Assembly (NCBI RefSeq): GCF_001553625.1 | Contig: NZ_CP014230.1 | Coordinates: 1,364,001 to 1,428,000, forward strand | Reading direction: 5' to 3' | DNA: 64,000 nucleotides | From: Desulfomicrobium orale DSM 12838 | GTDB taxonomy: Bacteria > Desulfobacterota > Desulfovibrionia > Desulfovibrionales > Desulfomicrobiaceae | Shown: positions 23,739 through 30,587 of the stretch, one piece after another | Layout: each line of letters opens with the position of its first letter | How positions within the stretch are numbered: position 1 is the first letter of the stretch | Program-made: the position numbers and the translations under genes | The notes under the pieces: generated by a model | What the model saw: only the letters and a program-made list of their open reading frames with translations | Told to the model about the DNA's origin: nothing | Database searches by the model: none

Positions 23739-24756
23739 GGACGTCTCCTCCACTGCCGGCGATGATGATGCGGCCCTCGGCTTCCAAGCGGCGCACCTGC
23801 TTGACGATATTCTGCTGGGCCGTCTCCACGTCGGAAAGCTTGACCGGACCCATGATTTCCAGGTCTTCGCGGATCATGTTGGCCGCGCGCTCCGACAGGT
23901 TCTTGAAGAACTTCTGGCGCAGGTCCTCCGCCGCGGTTTTCAGAGCCATGGTCAGGTCCTCGTTGCTGATTTCCTTGAGCAGTTCGCGGATGCCGCGCTC
24001 GTCGATCTTGATGATGTCCTCGAACACGAACATGAGCTGCTTGATCTCTTCGGCCAGCTGTGTGCTCTCTTCCTCTATGTCGGCCATGATCTCTTCTTCG
24101 GTGGCGCGGTCGATGGCGTTCAGTATCTCCGCCACGGAGCCGACTCCGCCGACCTTGCGGCCTTCCTTGCCGCCGATGGCGATGAGCTGGTTCTGCAGTA
24201 CGCGATCCACCTCCATGAGCATTTCCTCGGCCACGGATTCGAGCTTGGCCAGCCGCATGACCACCTCGGCCCGCACGCCCGCGCTCAGATGCTGGAGCAG
24301 ATTGGCCGCGCTGTCCGGAGGCAGATGTCCAAGGATGAGGGCCAAGGTCTGGGGATGCTCGTTTCTGAGAATCTGGGCCAGAATTTTGGGGCTGACGTTC
24401 TGGAGCTCCTTGAACGGCGCTGGTCCGGCGTCGAAGTCGAGCTCTTCCATGATGTACCGGGCCGTGTCCGAATCCAGATTGGAGGCCAGCATCCGGCGGA
24501 CCTGATCCTGCCCGCCGTAGAGCATTTCCTTGCCCAGAGCCATGGCCTGGTTGAATTCCCGCAGCACTTCCTCGGCCTGTTCCTTGGTCACGGTGTTCAG
24601 TTTGGCCATGGCCTTGGATACGGCCGTTATTTCGGGGCGGTCGAGCTTTTTGAAGACATCGGCGGCAAAGGCGTCGCCCAGAGCCAGAACGAGAATGGCC
24701 GTCTTCTGGGGCCTGTCAGTTTTTCGGCCATTTACGCTTCTCCCTGAGCCAGCCAC
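23731..24756 (-). CDS. fliG: Flagellar motor switch protein FliG (5' end apparently out of frame by one base)
   Basis: About 335 residues. The body is intact: N-domain from PQKTAILVLALGDAF, middle-domain NEHPQTLALILGHLP, and C-domain MFVFEDIIKIDERGIRELLKEISNEDL with the charged torque helix. The open frame runs to a GTG at 24756 inside fliF and gives an odd N-terminus. The better start, ATG at 24731, directly follows the fliF stop behind AGGGAGA, and reads MAEKLTGP before leaving the frame at a CCCC run (24708-24711). One more C would give the family-like MAEKLTGPQKTAI. FliG couples stator force to the rotor. Confidence 0.88.
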   Translation of the reverse strand: MAGSGRSVNGRKTDRPQKTAILVLALGDAFAADVFKKLDRPEITAVSKAMAKLNTVTKEQAEEVLREFNQAMALGKEMLYGGQDQVRRMLASNLDSDTARYIMEELDFDAGPAPFKELQNVSPKILAQILRNEHPQTLALILGHLPPDSAANLLQHLSAGVRAEVVMRLAKLESVAEEMLMEVDRVLQNQLIAIGGKEGRKVGGVGSVAEILNAIDRATEEEIMADIEEESTQLAEEIKQLMFVFEDIIKIDERGIRELLKEISNEDLTMALKTAAEDLRQKFFKNLSERAANMIREDLEIMGPVKLSDVETAQQNIVKQVRRLEAEGRIIIAGSGGDVLV

Positions 24757-26342
24757 TGGCGCATGATCAGCACTGCTTGGTCCATGTTCTGTTCCACCAT
24801 CTGCTGCGCCAGATATTTGGCGTTTTCGATGCGCTTGGCCGCGTCCACGGCCGCCAGATCCTCTTCGCTCATGTTCTCGGTCAGAGCCTTCATTTCCTCG
24901 GCGGCTCCCAGCTCCTGCTGTTCCTGCACGGTGGGATCCTCCACTTTCGGCCGGAGCAGGGCCAGCACCACGGGCCGGACCACAAAGAAGAGGAAGAGCA
25001 GGATGACCAGCACGTTCAGAACCGGTTTGCCCAGCAGCTGGAAATACCGCGAGGCCGTATCCAGGGCGGAGGAGCTTTCACCTTCCACGGGATCGCCGAA
25101 AGCGATGGAGGATACCTCGATGGCGTCCCCGCGGACCTCGTCGAAGCCTACGGCCCGCTGCGCGAGCTGGCGGATCTGGGCCAGCTGGTTCGCGCCGAGG
25201 GGCTCGAAAGTCCGGGAGCCATCCTGCTGCGTGACATATTTGCCGTCAACCAGGACGGCCACGCTCAGACGTTTGACCGCGCCGATCTGGGCAACAATCT
25301 GCCGTTCTTCGCGGTTGATGTCGAAATTGGTGGTGGAGGAGGTGCGCGTGCTCTCCTGAGTTGTGCCGGAGCCGCTCAGCAGGTCGTTCTCGCCCCGGTA
25401 ATTGGGATCCGGAGTACCGCCGCCCACGTTGGCTGCGCCCCTGTTTTCCTCTTCGTTTTTGACTTCGCTGCGGACCACGGCGGATTTGGGATCGAAGGTT
25501 TCCTTGCGGATGGTCGTCCGGTCGAAATCCAGGTCCGCATTGACCCGGACGATGGCCCGGCCGGGTCCCACGATGGGCGTGAGGAGCTGCTCCACGCGCT
25601 GTTCCAGCTGGCGCTGCATGTTCATCTGGTATTCGAGCTGGGTGGAGGTCATGCCGGCCATATCCGTGTCGGAGCGGGGTTCGTAGAGCACCTTGCCCCG
25701 GCTGTCGGCCACGGTGATGTGTTCGGGGCCCAGCCCTTCCACGCTGGTGGACACCAGATTGACGATGGCCTGCACCTGCTGCTGGGCGAGGTTCCGGCCG
25801 CCGCTGAGCTTGAGCATGATGGCCGCCGAAGGCGGGGCCTGCTCTTCCACGAACAGGCTTTTGCTGGGCAGCACCAGATGCACGCGGGCGCTCTCCACTT
25901 CGGGAAGCTCGGAGATGGTCCGGGACAGTTCGCCCTGCAGAGCCCGCTGGTAGTTGATATTCTGCACGAAATTGGTCTGGCCGATCTTGTTCTCGTCGAA
26001 AAGCTCGAATCCGATGCCCTGTCCGTGCAGCACATTCTCGCCGGCCAGCTTGAGCCGCGCCTCGTATACATGGCTTTCCGGCACCAGAAGGGTCGAGCCG
26101 GAATCGGCGATTTCGTACGGAATTTTTTCCTTCTTCAGAAAATTGACCACGCCGGCGGCGTCTTCCTGATACAGATGGCTGTACAGCACCTTGTACTCCG
26201 TCCTGTTCATCCAGAAGAGCAGCGCGGAAAGAACGATCAGAAGCGAAGCAAGCAGCCCGCCGAGCAGCACCCGCTGCGGCAGGGAGATGTTTTTCCAGAA
26301 ATCCGTGGCCCGGGCCAGGGAGTTTCGCACAAATGGGGGCAT
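24732..26342 (-). CDS. fliF: Flagellar MS-ring protein FliF
   Basis: 536 residues. Two membrane helices: about 26-46 (LLGGLLASLLIVLSALLFW) and about 433-455 (NVLVILLFLFFVVRPVVLALL). Between them lie the ring-building motifs, including YKVLYSHLYQEDAAGVVNFLKKEKIPYEI, GNLVxxx-type VHLVLPSKSLFVEEQAPPSAA and VNADLDFD. The C-terminal tail (QWLAQGE) binds FliG. It is the base of the basal body and housing of the export gate. fliE lies 21 bases upstream. Confidence 0.96.
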   Translation of the reverse strand: MPPFVRNSLARATDFWKNISLPQRVLLGGLLASLLIVLSALLFWMNRTEYKVLYSHLYQEDAAGVVNFLKKEKIPYEIADSGSTLLVPESHVYEARLKLAGENVLHGQGIGFELFDENKIGQTNFVQNINYQRALQGELSRTISELPEVESARVHLVLPSKSLFVEEQAPPSAAIMLKLSGGRNLAQQQVQAIVNLVSTSVEGLGPEHITVADSRGKVLYEPRSDTDMAGMTSTQLEYQMNMQRQLEQRVEQLLTPIVGPGRAIVRVNADLDFDRTTIRKETFDPKSAVVRSEVKNEEENRGAANVGGGTPDPNYRGENDLLSGSGTTQESTRTSSTTNFDINREERQIVAQIGAVKRLSVAVLVDGKYVTQQDGSRTFEPLGANQLAQIRQLAQRAVGFDEVRGDAIEVSSIAFGDPVEGESSSALDTASRYFQLLGKPVLNVLVILLFLFFVVRPVVLALLRPKVEDPTVQEQQELGAAEEMKALTENMSEEDLAAVDAAKRIENAKYLAQQMVEQNMDQAVLIMRQWLAQGEA

Positions 26343-26363
26343 GACGCGTCCTCGGGAAATTTA

Positions 26364-26681
26364 TCAGAATTGCAGGCGCATGAGTTCCTGGTAGGCCTGC
26401 ATGACCTTGTTCCGCACGGCGGCGGTCATATCCATGGCCAGTCCGGCCTTTTGCAGCGTGATCATCAGTTCGTGCACGTTCTGGTTCTTGCCTGTGGCGA
26501 AGTCCTGAATCATGGCTGTTTTCTCTGCCTGCATCTCGTTCACCTTGCCCAGGGATTCCTGGATGGTGGCGGCGAAGGACCGGGTGGCTTCCCCGGTTCC
26601 GGCGTTCTGTGCGGCGACTCCCTTGGAAGTGAGTCCCCCCGCCGCGGAGTATGCCTTGAGGGCCAAAGGTGTAATGGTCAT
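26364..26681 (-). CDS. fliE: Flagellar hook-basal body protein FliE
   Basis: 105 residues. The conserved C-terminal half is present: FAATIQESLGKVNEMQAEKTAMIQDFATGKNQNVHELMITLQKAGLAMDMTAAVRNKVMQAYQELMRLQF is too typical to doubt, notably NVHELMI and AYQELMRM-type ending. FliE joins the MS ring to the rod and needs the export gate to assemble. It lies between flgC and fliF, the standard order. Confidence 0.94.
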   Translation of the reverse strand: MTITPLALKAYSAAGGLTSKGVAAQNAGTGEATRSFAATIQESLGKVNEMQAEKTAMIQDFATGKNQNVHELMITLQKAGLAMDMTAAVRNKVMQAYQELMRLQF

Positions 26682-26735
26682 GTGTATCTCCCGGATGCCC
26701 GCCTCGGAGCGGGCGCTGGCTTATGTATTCCTTTA

Positions 26736-27173
26736 CTACCGGCCGATTTCCAGGGCCTTGGAGAACATGCTCTTGGCCGTGGTGATGGTGGATACGTTGG
26801 CCTCGTAGGCGCGCATGGCCGAAAGCATGTTGGTCATTTCCTCCACCACGTTGATGTCCGGATAGGCCACATAACCTTCGCTGTTCGCGTCCGGGTGTCC
26901 CGGCTCATAGACCATCTTCAGGGCACGGCGGTCATTCTGGATGGAGTCCACCCGCACGCCTTTGACTTCCTGATCCAAAGCCGAATTCATGGCCTTGGAG
27001 AAGGGGCTCTGGACTTCGGCTTCCCTGAAGATGACTTCCTTGCGGCGATATGGCCCGCCGCCCACGGTGCGGGTGGTTTTGGCGTTGGCCAGATTCATGG
27101 AAGTGACATTGAGATGCGTGCGTTCGGCCTTGAGCCCGGATGCGCCGACATCGATGGCGGTCATCAGATCCAT
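26736..27173 (-). CDS. flgC: Flagellar basal-body rod protein FlgC
   Basis: 145 residues. N-terminal rod motif AIDVGASGLKAERTHLNVTSMNLANAKTT, then VVYEPGHPDAN-like KMVYEPGHPDANSEGYVAYPDINVVEEMTNMLSAMRAYEANV, and a C-terminal helix TAKSMFSKALEIGR. Proximal rod subunit, exported without a cleaved signal. Its ATG shares a base with the flgB stop, so the two are translationally linked. Confidence 0.95.
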   Translation of the reverse strand: MDLMTAIDVGASGLKAERTHLNVTSMNLANAKTTRTVGGGPYRRKEVIFREAEVQSPFSKAMNSALDQEVKGVRVDSIQNDRRALKMVYEPGHPDANSEGYVAYPDINVVEEMTNMLSAMRAYEANVSTITTAKSMFSKALEIGR

Positions 27174-27583
27174 TACTTGCCTCCTTCCTGGATGAGCTGC
27201 TTCATGCCCGAGAAGTTTTTCTGCATGACGGTGGCCAGGGTGTTGTACATCAGGGTGTTCTTGGCCATGGTCGCTGTTTCCCTGTCCAGATCGACGTTGT
27301 CCGTGCCCTGGACCACGCGGGGATTCAGATCCCTGACGACGGAGGCCTCGGTGGCGTCCGGGGAGAATTTGGCGGGGAGGTGTTTGGGGTGCGTCCTGCT
27401 GACGGGACCATTCTGGGAAATGCCCAGGGCGGCCTGGAGGTCCTTTTCAAATTCCAGAGTCCGGGCTTTGTAGCCGGGAGTGTTTATATTGGCCAGGTTA
27501 CCGCTGACGATGTTTTGACGCTGAATCTGGAAGTCCATGACTCTGGCAGTCAAATCGATGTGGTCCGGGAAAAGGCTTTTCAT
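27173..27583 (-). CDS. flgB: Flagellar basal-body rod protein FlgB
   Basis: 136 residues. N-terminus MKSLFPDHIDLTARVMDFQIQRQNIVSGNLANINTPGYKAR contains the SGNLANxxTPGYKA rod motif; the C-terminus has DNVDLDRETATMAKNTLMYNTLATVMQKNFSGMK. It is the first gene of the minus-strand operon flgB-flgC-fliE-fliF-fliG-fliH-fliI, behind a sigma-54 promoter about 76 bases upstream. FlgB forms the rod base on the MS ring. Confidence 0.95.
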   Translation of the reverse strand: MKSLFPDHIDLTARVMDFQIQRQNIVSGNLANINTPGYKARTLEFEKDLQAALGISQNGPVSRTHPKHLPAKFSPDATEASVVRDLNPRVVQGTDNVDLDRETATMAKNTLMYNTLATVMQKNFSGMKQLIQEGGK

Positions 27584-27620
27584 TGCTGAACCTCGTGTGC
27601 CTCAAGGCTGTGTGTTTCCT

Positions 27621-27641
27621 GACGCCGAAAGCCTCGGCGTC
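27621..27641 (-). repeat. Inverted repeat in the flgB leader
   Basis: Perfect 8-base arms GACGCCGA (27621-27628) and TCGGCGTC (27634-27641) with a 5-base loop. It falls just downstream of the predicted sigma-54 start, so the flgB mRNA would begin with a hairpin about 38 bases before the ATG. It could stabilise the leader or act as a protein site. Confidence 0.55.
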
Positions 27642-27658
27642 ATTTGTGCCTACTCTTT

Positions 27659-27674
27659 AGCAATCACTGTTCCA
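27659..27674 (-). promoter_or_regulatory. Sigma-54 promoter of the flgB-fliI operon
   Basis: On the minus strand the sequence is TGGAAC-AGTGA-TTGCT, matching TGGCAC-N5-TTGCW with the essential GG and GC. Predicted start near 27648, about 65 bases before the flgB ATG. A flagellar enhancer-binding protein would be needed; none is in the window. Confidence 0.75.
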
Positions 27675-27858
27675 TTTTGTTCAGCATAAAATTTCCAGCA
27701 ATGAAGAATAGTTATGGCCTGATGGTGTGGCCAGGGAGCCTCTCGACGGGTTGTGGGCAATTTTGGTCTCCTTTTTGCTTGGCTGATTCCGAAACGGACA
27801 CGGATGCGAGGCGGCAGTCCGCCGGAAGCGCCGGGATATTTTCAGAAAGGAGAATACA

Positions 27859-28416
27859 ATGAGTTCCCATCTCGATTACGAAATCAACAAGGAACTGGGC
27901 GAATGTTATCTGTTCATGGGCGATCTGGATAAGGCCGAGGACTATTATCAGAAGGCCGCCGGAAACAATGGCGTGCATCCGGATCCGTATCTGGGGCTGG
28001 CCACCATCGCCGTGCAGCGCGGCGACCTGGAGCAGGCCCTGTCCATGTATGAAAAGGCCGACGGCATCGCCTCTTCGGACAAGTCTCTGGCGGGCATGGC
28101 GCTGGTCCGCGGCCAGCAGGGAGACCAGGACGCGGCGTGCGGACTTTATCTGCAATCCTTAGGCCGTAACCCCGGCAATATGGTGGCGCTTTTCGGATTG
28201 GTTCAGGCCGCTCATCTGGCCGGACGCACTCAGGACGCCGTTGCGCCGCTGAACAGCTATCTGGAGCTGCATCCATACAAGAGCGAGGTTCGCTACGCTC
28301 TGGCCGGGTGCCTGGTTTCCTGCGGCCGGAAAGACGAAGCCAAAGCCCAGCTGGAGCTGATTCTGAATCAGGATCCGGCATATGCCCCGGCAGCGGAGCT
28401 TCTGGGACAGTTATAA
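27859..28416 (+). CDS. Tetratricopeptide repeat protein
   Basis: 185 residues, no signal peptide. About five TPR units run from residue 8 to the end, for example LGECYLFMGDLDKAEDYYQKA, YLGLATIAVQRGDLEQALSMYEKA and ALAGCLVSCGRKDEAKAQLELIL. The protein is likely a cytosolic scaffold; the partner is unknown. AAAGGAGA precedes the ATG. It is divergent from the flgB operon across 275 bases and followed by a bidirectional hairpin, so it appears monocistronic. No flagellar role can be read from sequence. Confidence 0.8.
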   Translation: MSSHLDYEINKELGECYLFMGDLDKAEDYYQKAAGNNGVHPDPYLGLATIAVQRGDLEQALSMYEKADGIASSDKSLAGMALVRGQQGDQDAACGLYLQSLGRNPGNMVALFGLVQAAHLAGRTQDAVAPLNSYLELHPYKSEVRYALAGCLVSCGRKDEAKAQLELILNQDPAYAPAAELLGQL

Positions 28417-28471
28417 TGCCGGACCGCAGCCGGATGTGAGCCCTCGGGCATCGACCGGCCATGAGTGAAAA

Positions 28472-28520
28472 ACGGGCCGGCGGCCGCCAGTGTTCTGTGG
28501 AGGCCGCCAGCCCGTTTGTT
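28472..28520. terminator. Bidirectional terminator between convergent genes
   Basis: ACGGGC pairs with GCCCGT (28472-28477 / 28510-28515) and GGCGGCC with GGCCGCC (28479-28485 / 28502-28508). T-rich sequence follows on the plus strand and AAAAA precedes it, so it can serve the TPR gene and the convergent exported protein. Confidence 0.75.
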
Positions 28521-28555
28521 TTCGATGCGGAGGGAAAATCGCCCGTAATCCGGGG

Positions 28556-29464
28556 CTACTGCTTGGCCGGAGTCATCCTGTAGCGGTACACTTCGTGGAT
28601 TTCCTTGTCATAGCCGGGATAGAAGCCCTTGCCCATGCCCAGCACGATGCGCGCGCCGCGGTTGAAAAGCACCAAGAGCTCCCCTGTTTCCGGGTCCATG
28701 CTGAGGCCTTCTATCTCTCCCTGCCGTTTCACTTCGGTGAAGGTCTTTTCCAGAGTGACCTGGGCACTGGTCTGATCGGACACATTTACTTTGTACATGT
28801 GGTCCGGCTCGTCAAAATCGGCATCTCCGTCATCGGCCGTCACATACAGCGCACCCTTGTGATAATAGACGCCCTGCACCCATTGCGGCACAGGGAATAT
28901 ATGCACCTTGCGCAGATATTTTCCGCTGTCCAGGCTGTATTCGTACAGATAGCGGCCGCTTTCCTCGCCTACCCATGAGCACATCCAGACCGTGCGCTTG
29001 TCCCTGTCCACGCAGATGCCCGATACTTCCTGCTGTCCGGAGGAGGGGTCGAACTTGAATGTCCGTTTGAACTTCAGGGTTTCGGCGTCATGGATGGCGA
29101 TCTGGATATCCTTGCCCACGCCGTCCATGAAATTCTCGGCGCTGATGAAGAGTTCTCCCTCGAATACGTCGATATCGCCGATATGGTTGGACGGAATGGC
29201 ATAGCCTTCAAAGGGGTTTTCGTTGCTGAGCAGCAGCTTCCCGTCCTTGCCGTACTTGTAGAGGGACTTGCTGCCGCTGACGTAATAATATTTGCCGTCC
29301 GTGGCGATGCCCTGTCTGCCTTTGACTTCGAAATCACCCTTGAGGGCGTATTCGTATCCCGCCCGGCAATCGACCGCGCCGGGCATTTTGTCCCCGGCCG
29401 CGAAAAGTTGTCCGGCCCCGGCCAGGCAGAGCCCGGCCACCAACAGTCCAGTCAGTTTTTTCAT
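28556..29464 (-). CDS. Exported beta-propeller-like protein
   Basis: 302 residues. Signal peptide of about 22 residues (KKLTGLLVAGLCLAGAGQLFAA). The mature part has repeated strand blocks such as GIATDGKYYYVSGSKSLYKYGKDGKLL, IGDIDVFEGELFISAENF, VSGICVDRDKRTVWMCSW, GVYYHKGALYVTADD and IEGLSMDPETGELLVLFN, as in six-bladed or NHL/SMP-30-type propellers. No catalytic site is recognised. AAGGGGG precedes the ATG. It may bind a periplasmic ligand. It is divergent from the nrdG leader. Confidence 0.7.
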   Translation of the reverse strand: MKKLTGLLVAGLCLAGAGQLFAAGDKMPGAVDCRAGYEYALKGDFEVKGRQGIATDGKYYYVSGSKSLYKYGKDGKLLLSNENPFEGYAIPSNHIGDIDVFEGELFISAENFMDGVGKDIQIAIHDAETLKFKRTFKFDPSSGQQEVSGICVDRDKRTVWMCSWVGEESGRYLYEYSLDSGKYLRKVHIFPVPQWVQGVYYHKGALYVTADDGDADFDEPDHMYKVNVSDQTSAQVTLEKTFTEVKRQGEIEGLSMDPETGELLVLFNRGARIVLGMGKGFYPGYDKEIHEVYRYRMTPAKQ

Positions 29465-29617
29465 CTGTTCCCCCTTGGGTTTGAATGAATGGAGAAGGCG
29501 GAACTTCCCGTAAAAATTACGCGGAAATGCCTTCGGGTCTGTCCGCTTCTGTCAGCTTCTTCTGCCGGAAACAAGGGTGGAAGGTCCCGATTTCAGGATG
29601 GACGCATATGAAAACCG

Positions 29618-29654
29618 TTATCCACAGAAAAACTGGGCAATATCCTGTGGAAAA
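29618..29654. promoter_or_regulatory. Pair of inverted DnaA-box-like sites upstream of nrdG
   Basis: TTATCCACA at 29618-29626 is a perfect DnaA box. TGTGGAAAA at 29646-29654 is the complement of TTTTCCACA, which fits TTWTNCACA. Together they form a 9-base inverted repeat (TATCCACAG / CTGTGGAAA) just upstream of the nrdG promoter. DnaA control of ribonucleotide reductase is known in E. coli for nrdAB; here it is inference. An NrdR-like site is another possibility. Confidence 0.5.
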
Positions 29655-29662
29655 GATTTTTA

Positions 29663-29692
29663 TTGATACCGCCGGGCAAGGCTGCCTATAGA
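29663..29692 (+). promoter_or_regulatory. Sigma-70 promoter of the riboswitch-nrdGD transcript
   Basis: TTGATA at 29663-29668, 18 bases, then TATAGA at 29687-29692. The transcript would start about 15 bases before the riboswitch P1 helix, which is the expected layout. Confidence 0.55.
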
Positions 29693-29713
29693 CCCTTTTG
29701 TTCCACAAGAAAT

Positions 29714-29852
29714 CTTCAGGCGCAGGGAACCCGGTGCGAGTCCGGGACGGTCCCGCCGCTGTAACCTCTGCAAACACCGCGTACCACGATGCCACTGCCT
29801 GCAGGCGGGAAGGCGGTATGCGGAAAGGGGAAGTCAGAATACCGGCCTGAAG
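29714..29852 (+). ncRNA. Cobalamin (B12) riboswitch
   Basis: P1 is a perfect 8-bp helix (CTTCAGGC at 29714 / GCCTGAAG at 29845). Inside are the conserved core segments GGGAACCCGGTGCGAGTCC, CCCGCCGCTGTAA, the B12 box GATGCCACTG, GGCGGGAAGGCGG and GAAGTCAGAATACCGG, in order. The aptamer lies between a promoter and nrdG. B12 binding should reduce expression of this B12-independent class III reductase. A small hairpin CCGCA/TGCGG at 29870-29885 without a U-run suggests translational rather than transcriptional control. Confidence 0.95.
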
Positions 29853-29928
29853 CATTCCCTCTTAACTCTCCGCACGCGGATGCGGGGTGTTGGGAACTTC
29901 TCGAAACGCTGCACTTTTTCGGGCGTTC

Positions 29929-30552
29929 ATGACGGAAACGAATTCCGCGTGGAATCGCGTGCGCGGCATCGCGCCTGTGAGCCTTTGCGACTGGCCGGGC
30001 AGGGTATCCTGCGTCCTGTTCACGGGCGGGTGCAACCTGCGTTGCCCCACCTGTCACAATGGCGGGCTGGCCTGGACTTGGCAGACCCTGCCGGTTCTGG
30101 GCCGCAAATCCTTTCTGGAAGATATGCGCAGGCGGCGTTCCTGGCTGGATGGCATTGTGCTGTCCGGGGGAGAGCCTACCTGCGTTCCGGATCTGGAAAA
30201 TCTGCTGGCGGATCTGAAGACCATCGGCCTGCCGGTCAAGGTGGATTCCAACGGCTCGGCTCCGGATGTGCTGGAGCGGCTGCTGGTTTCGGATCTGGCG
30301 CAGACCCTGGCCGTGGACGTGAAAGGCCCCTGGAACCGCTATCCGGAACTGACCGGCGGCATGTCCGAGGCTTCGGCCCGGCAGAGCCTGCAGGAAGTTT
30401 TTGCTCTGGCTCTGGCTCATCCGGGGCGGGTATACTTCCGGTGCACCAAGGTCCCCGCGTTGTCCGCAGCCGATCTGACGCGGACCCGGGCCCAAGTTCC
30501 GGAGAAACTGCCCCTCGTGTTCCAGGAGTTCGTTCCACCGCCGGAAAAGTGA
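29929..30552 (+). CDS. nrdG: Anaerobic ribonucleotide reductase activating protein (radical SAM)
   Basis: 207 residues from ATG 29929. Radical SAM motif CNLRCPTC at about residues 36-43, preceded by SLCDWPGRVSCVLFTGG, and LSGGEPTCVPDLENLL. The pattern fits the NrdG2-type activases that use S-adenosylmethionine to place the glycyl radical on NrdD. No strong ribosome site is visible before 29929, and a TTG at 29887 is an alternative. It is the first gene behind the B12 riboswitch and 35 bases before nrdD, so both should respond to cobalamin. Confidence 0.88.
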   Translation: MTETNSAWNRVRGIAPVSLCDWPGRVSCVLFTGGCNLRCPTCHNGGLAWTWQTLPVLGRKSFLEDMRRRRSWLDGIVLSGGEPTCVPDLENLLADLKTIGLPVKVDSNGSAPDVLERLLVSDLAQTLAVDVKGPWNRYPELTGGMSEASARQSLQEVFALALAHPGRVYFRCTKVPALSAADLTRTRAQVPEKLPLVFQEFVPPPEK

Positions 30553-30587
30553 GACATTTTTGAAACTTCGCCTTTTTTGGAGAATGC

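Noticed and set aside
24777-27473. Very long plus-strand open frame opposite fliF-flgB
   Set aside because: It is a shadow caused by strong third-position GC bias in real minus-strand genes; the translation is His/Gly-rich with no domain and no ribosome site.
27636-27651. Alternative sigma-54-like AGGCAC-N5-ACGC on the minus strand before flgB
   Set aside because: The -12 element is poor and the site overlaps a hairpin; the nearby TGGAAC-N5-TTGCT at 27659-27674 fits better.
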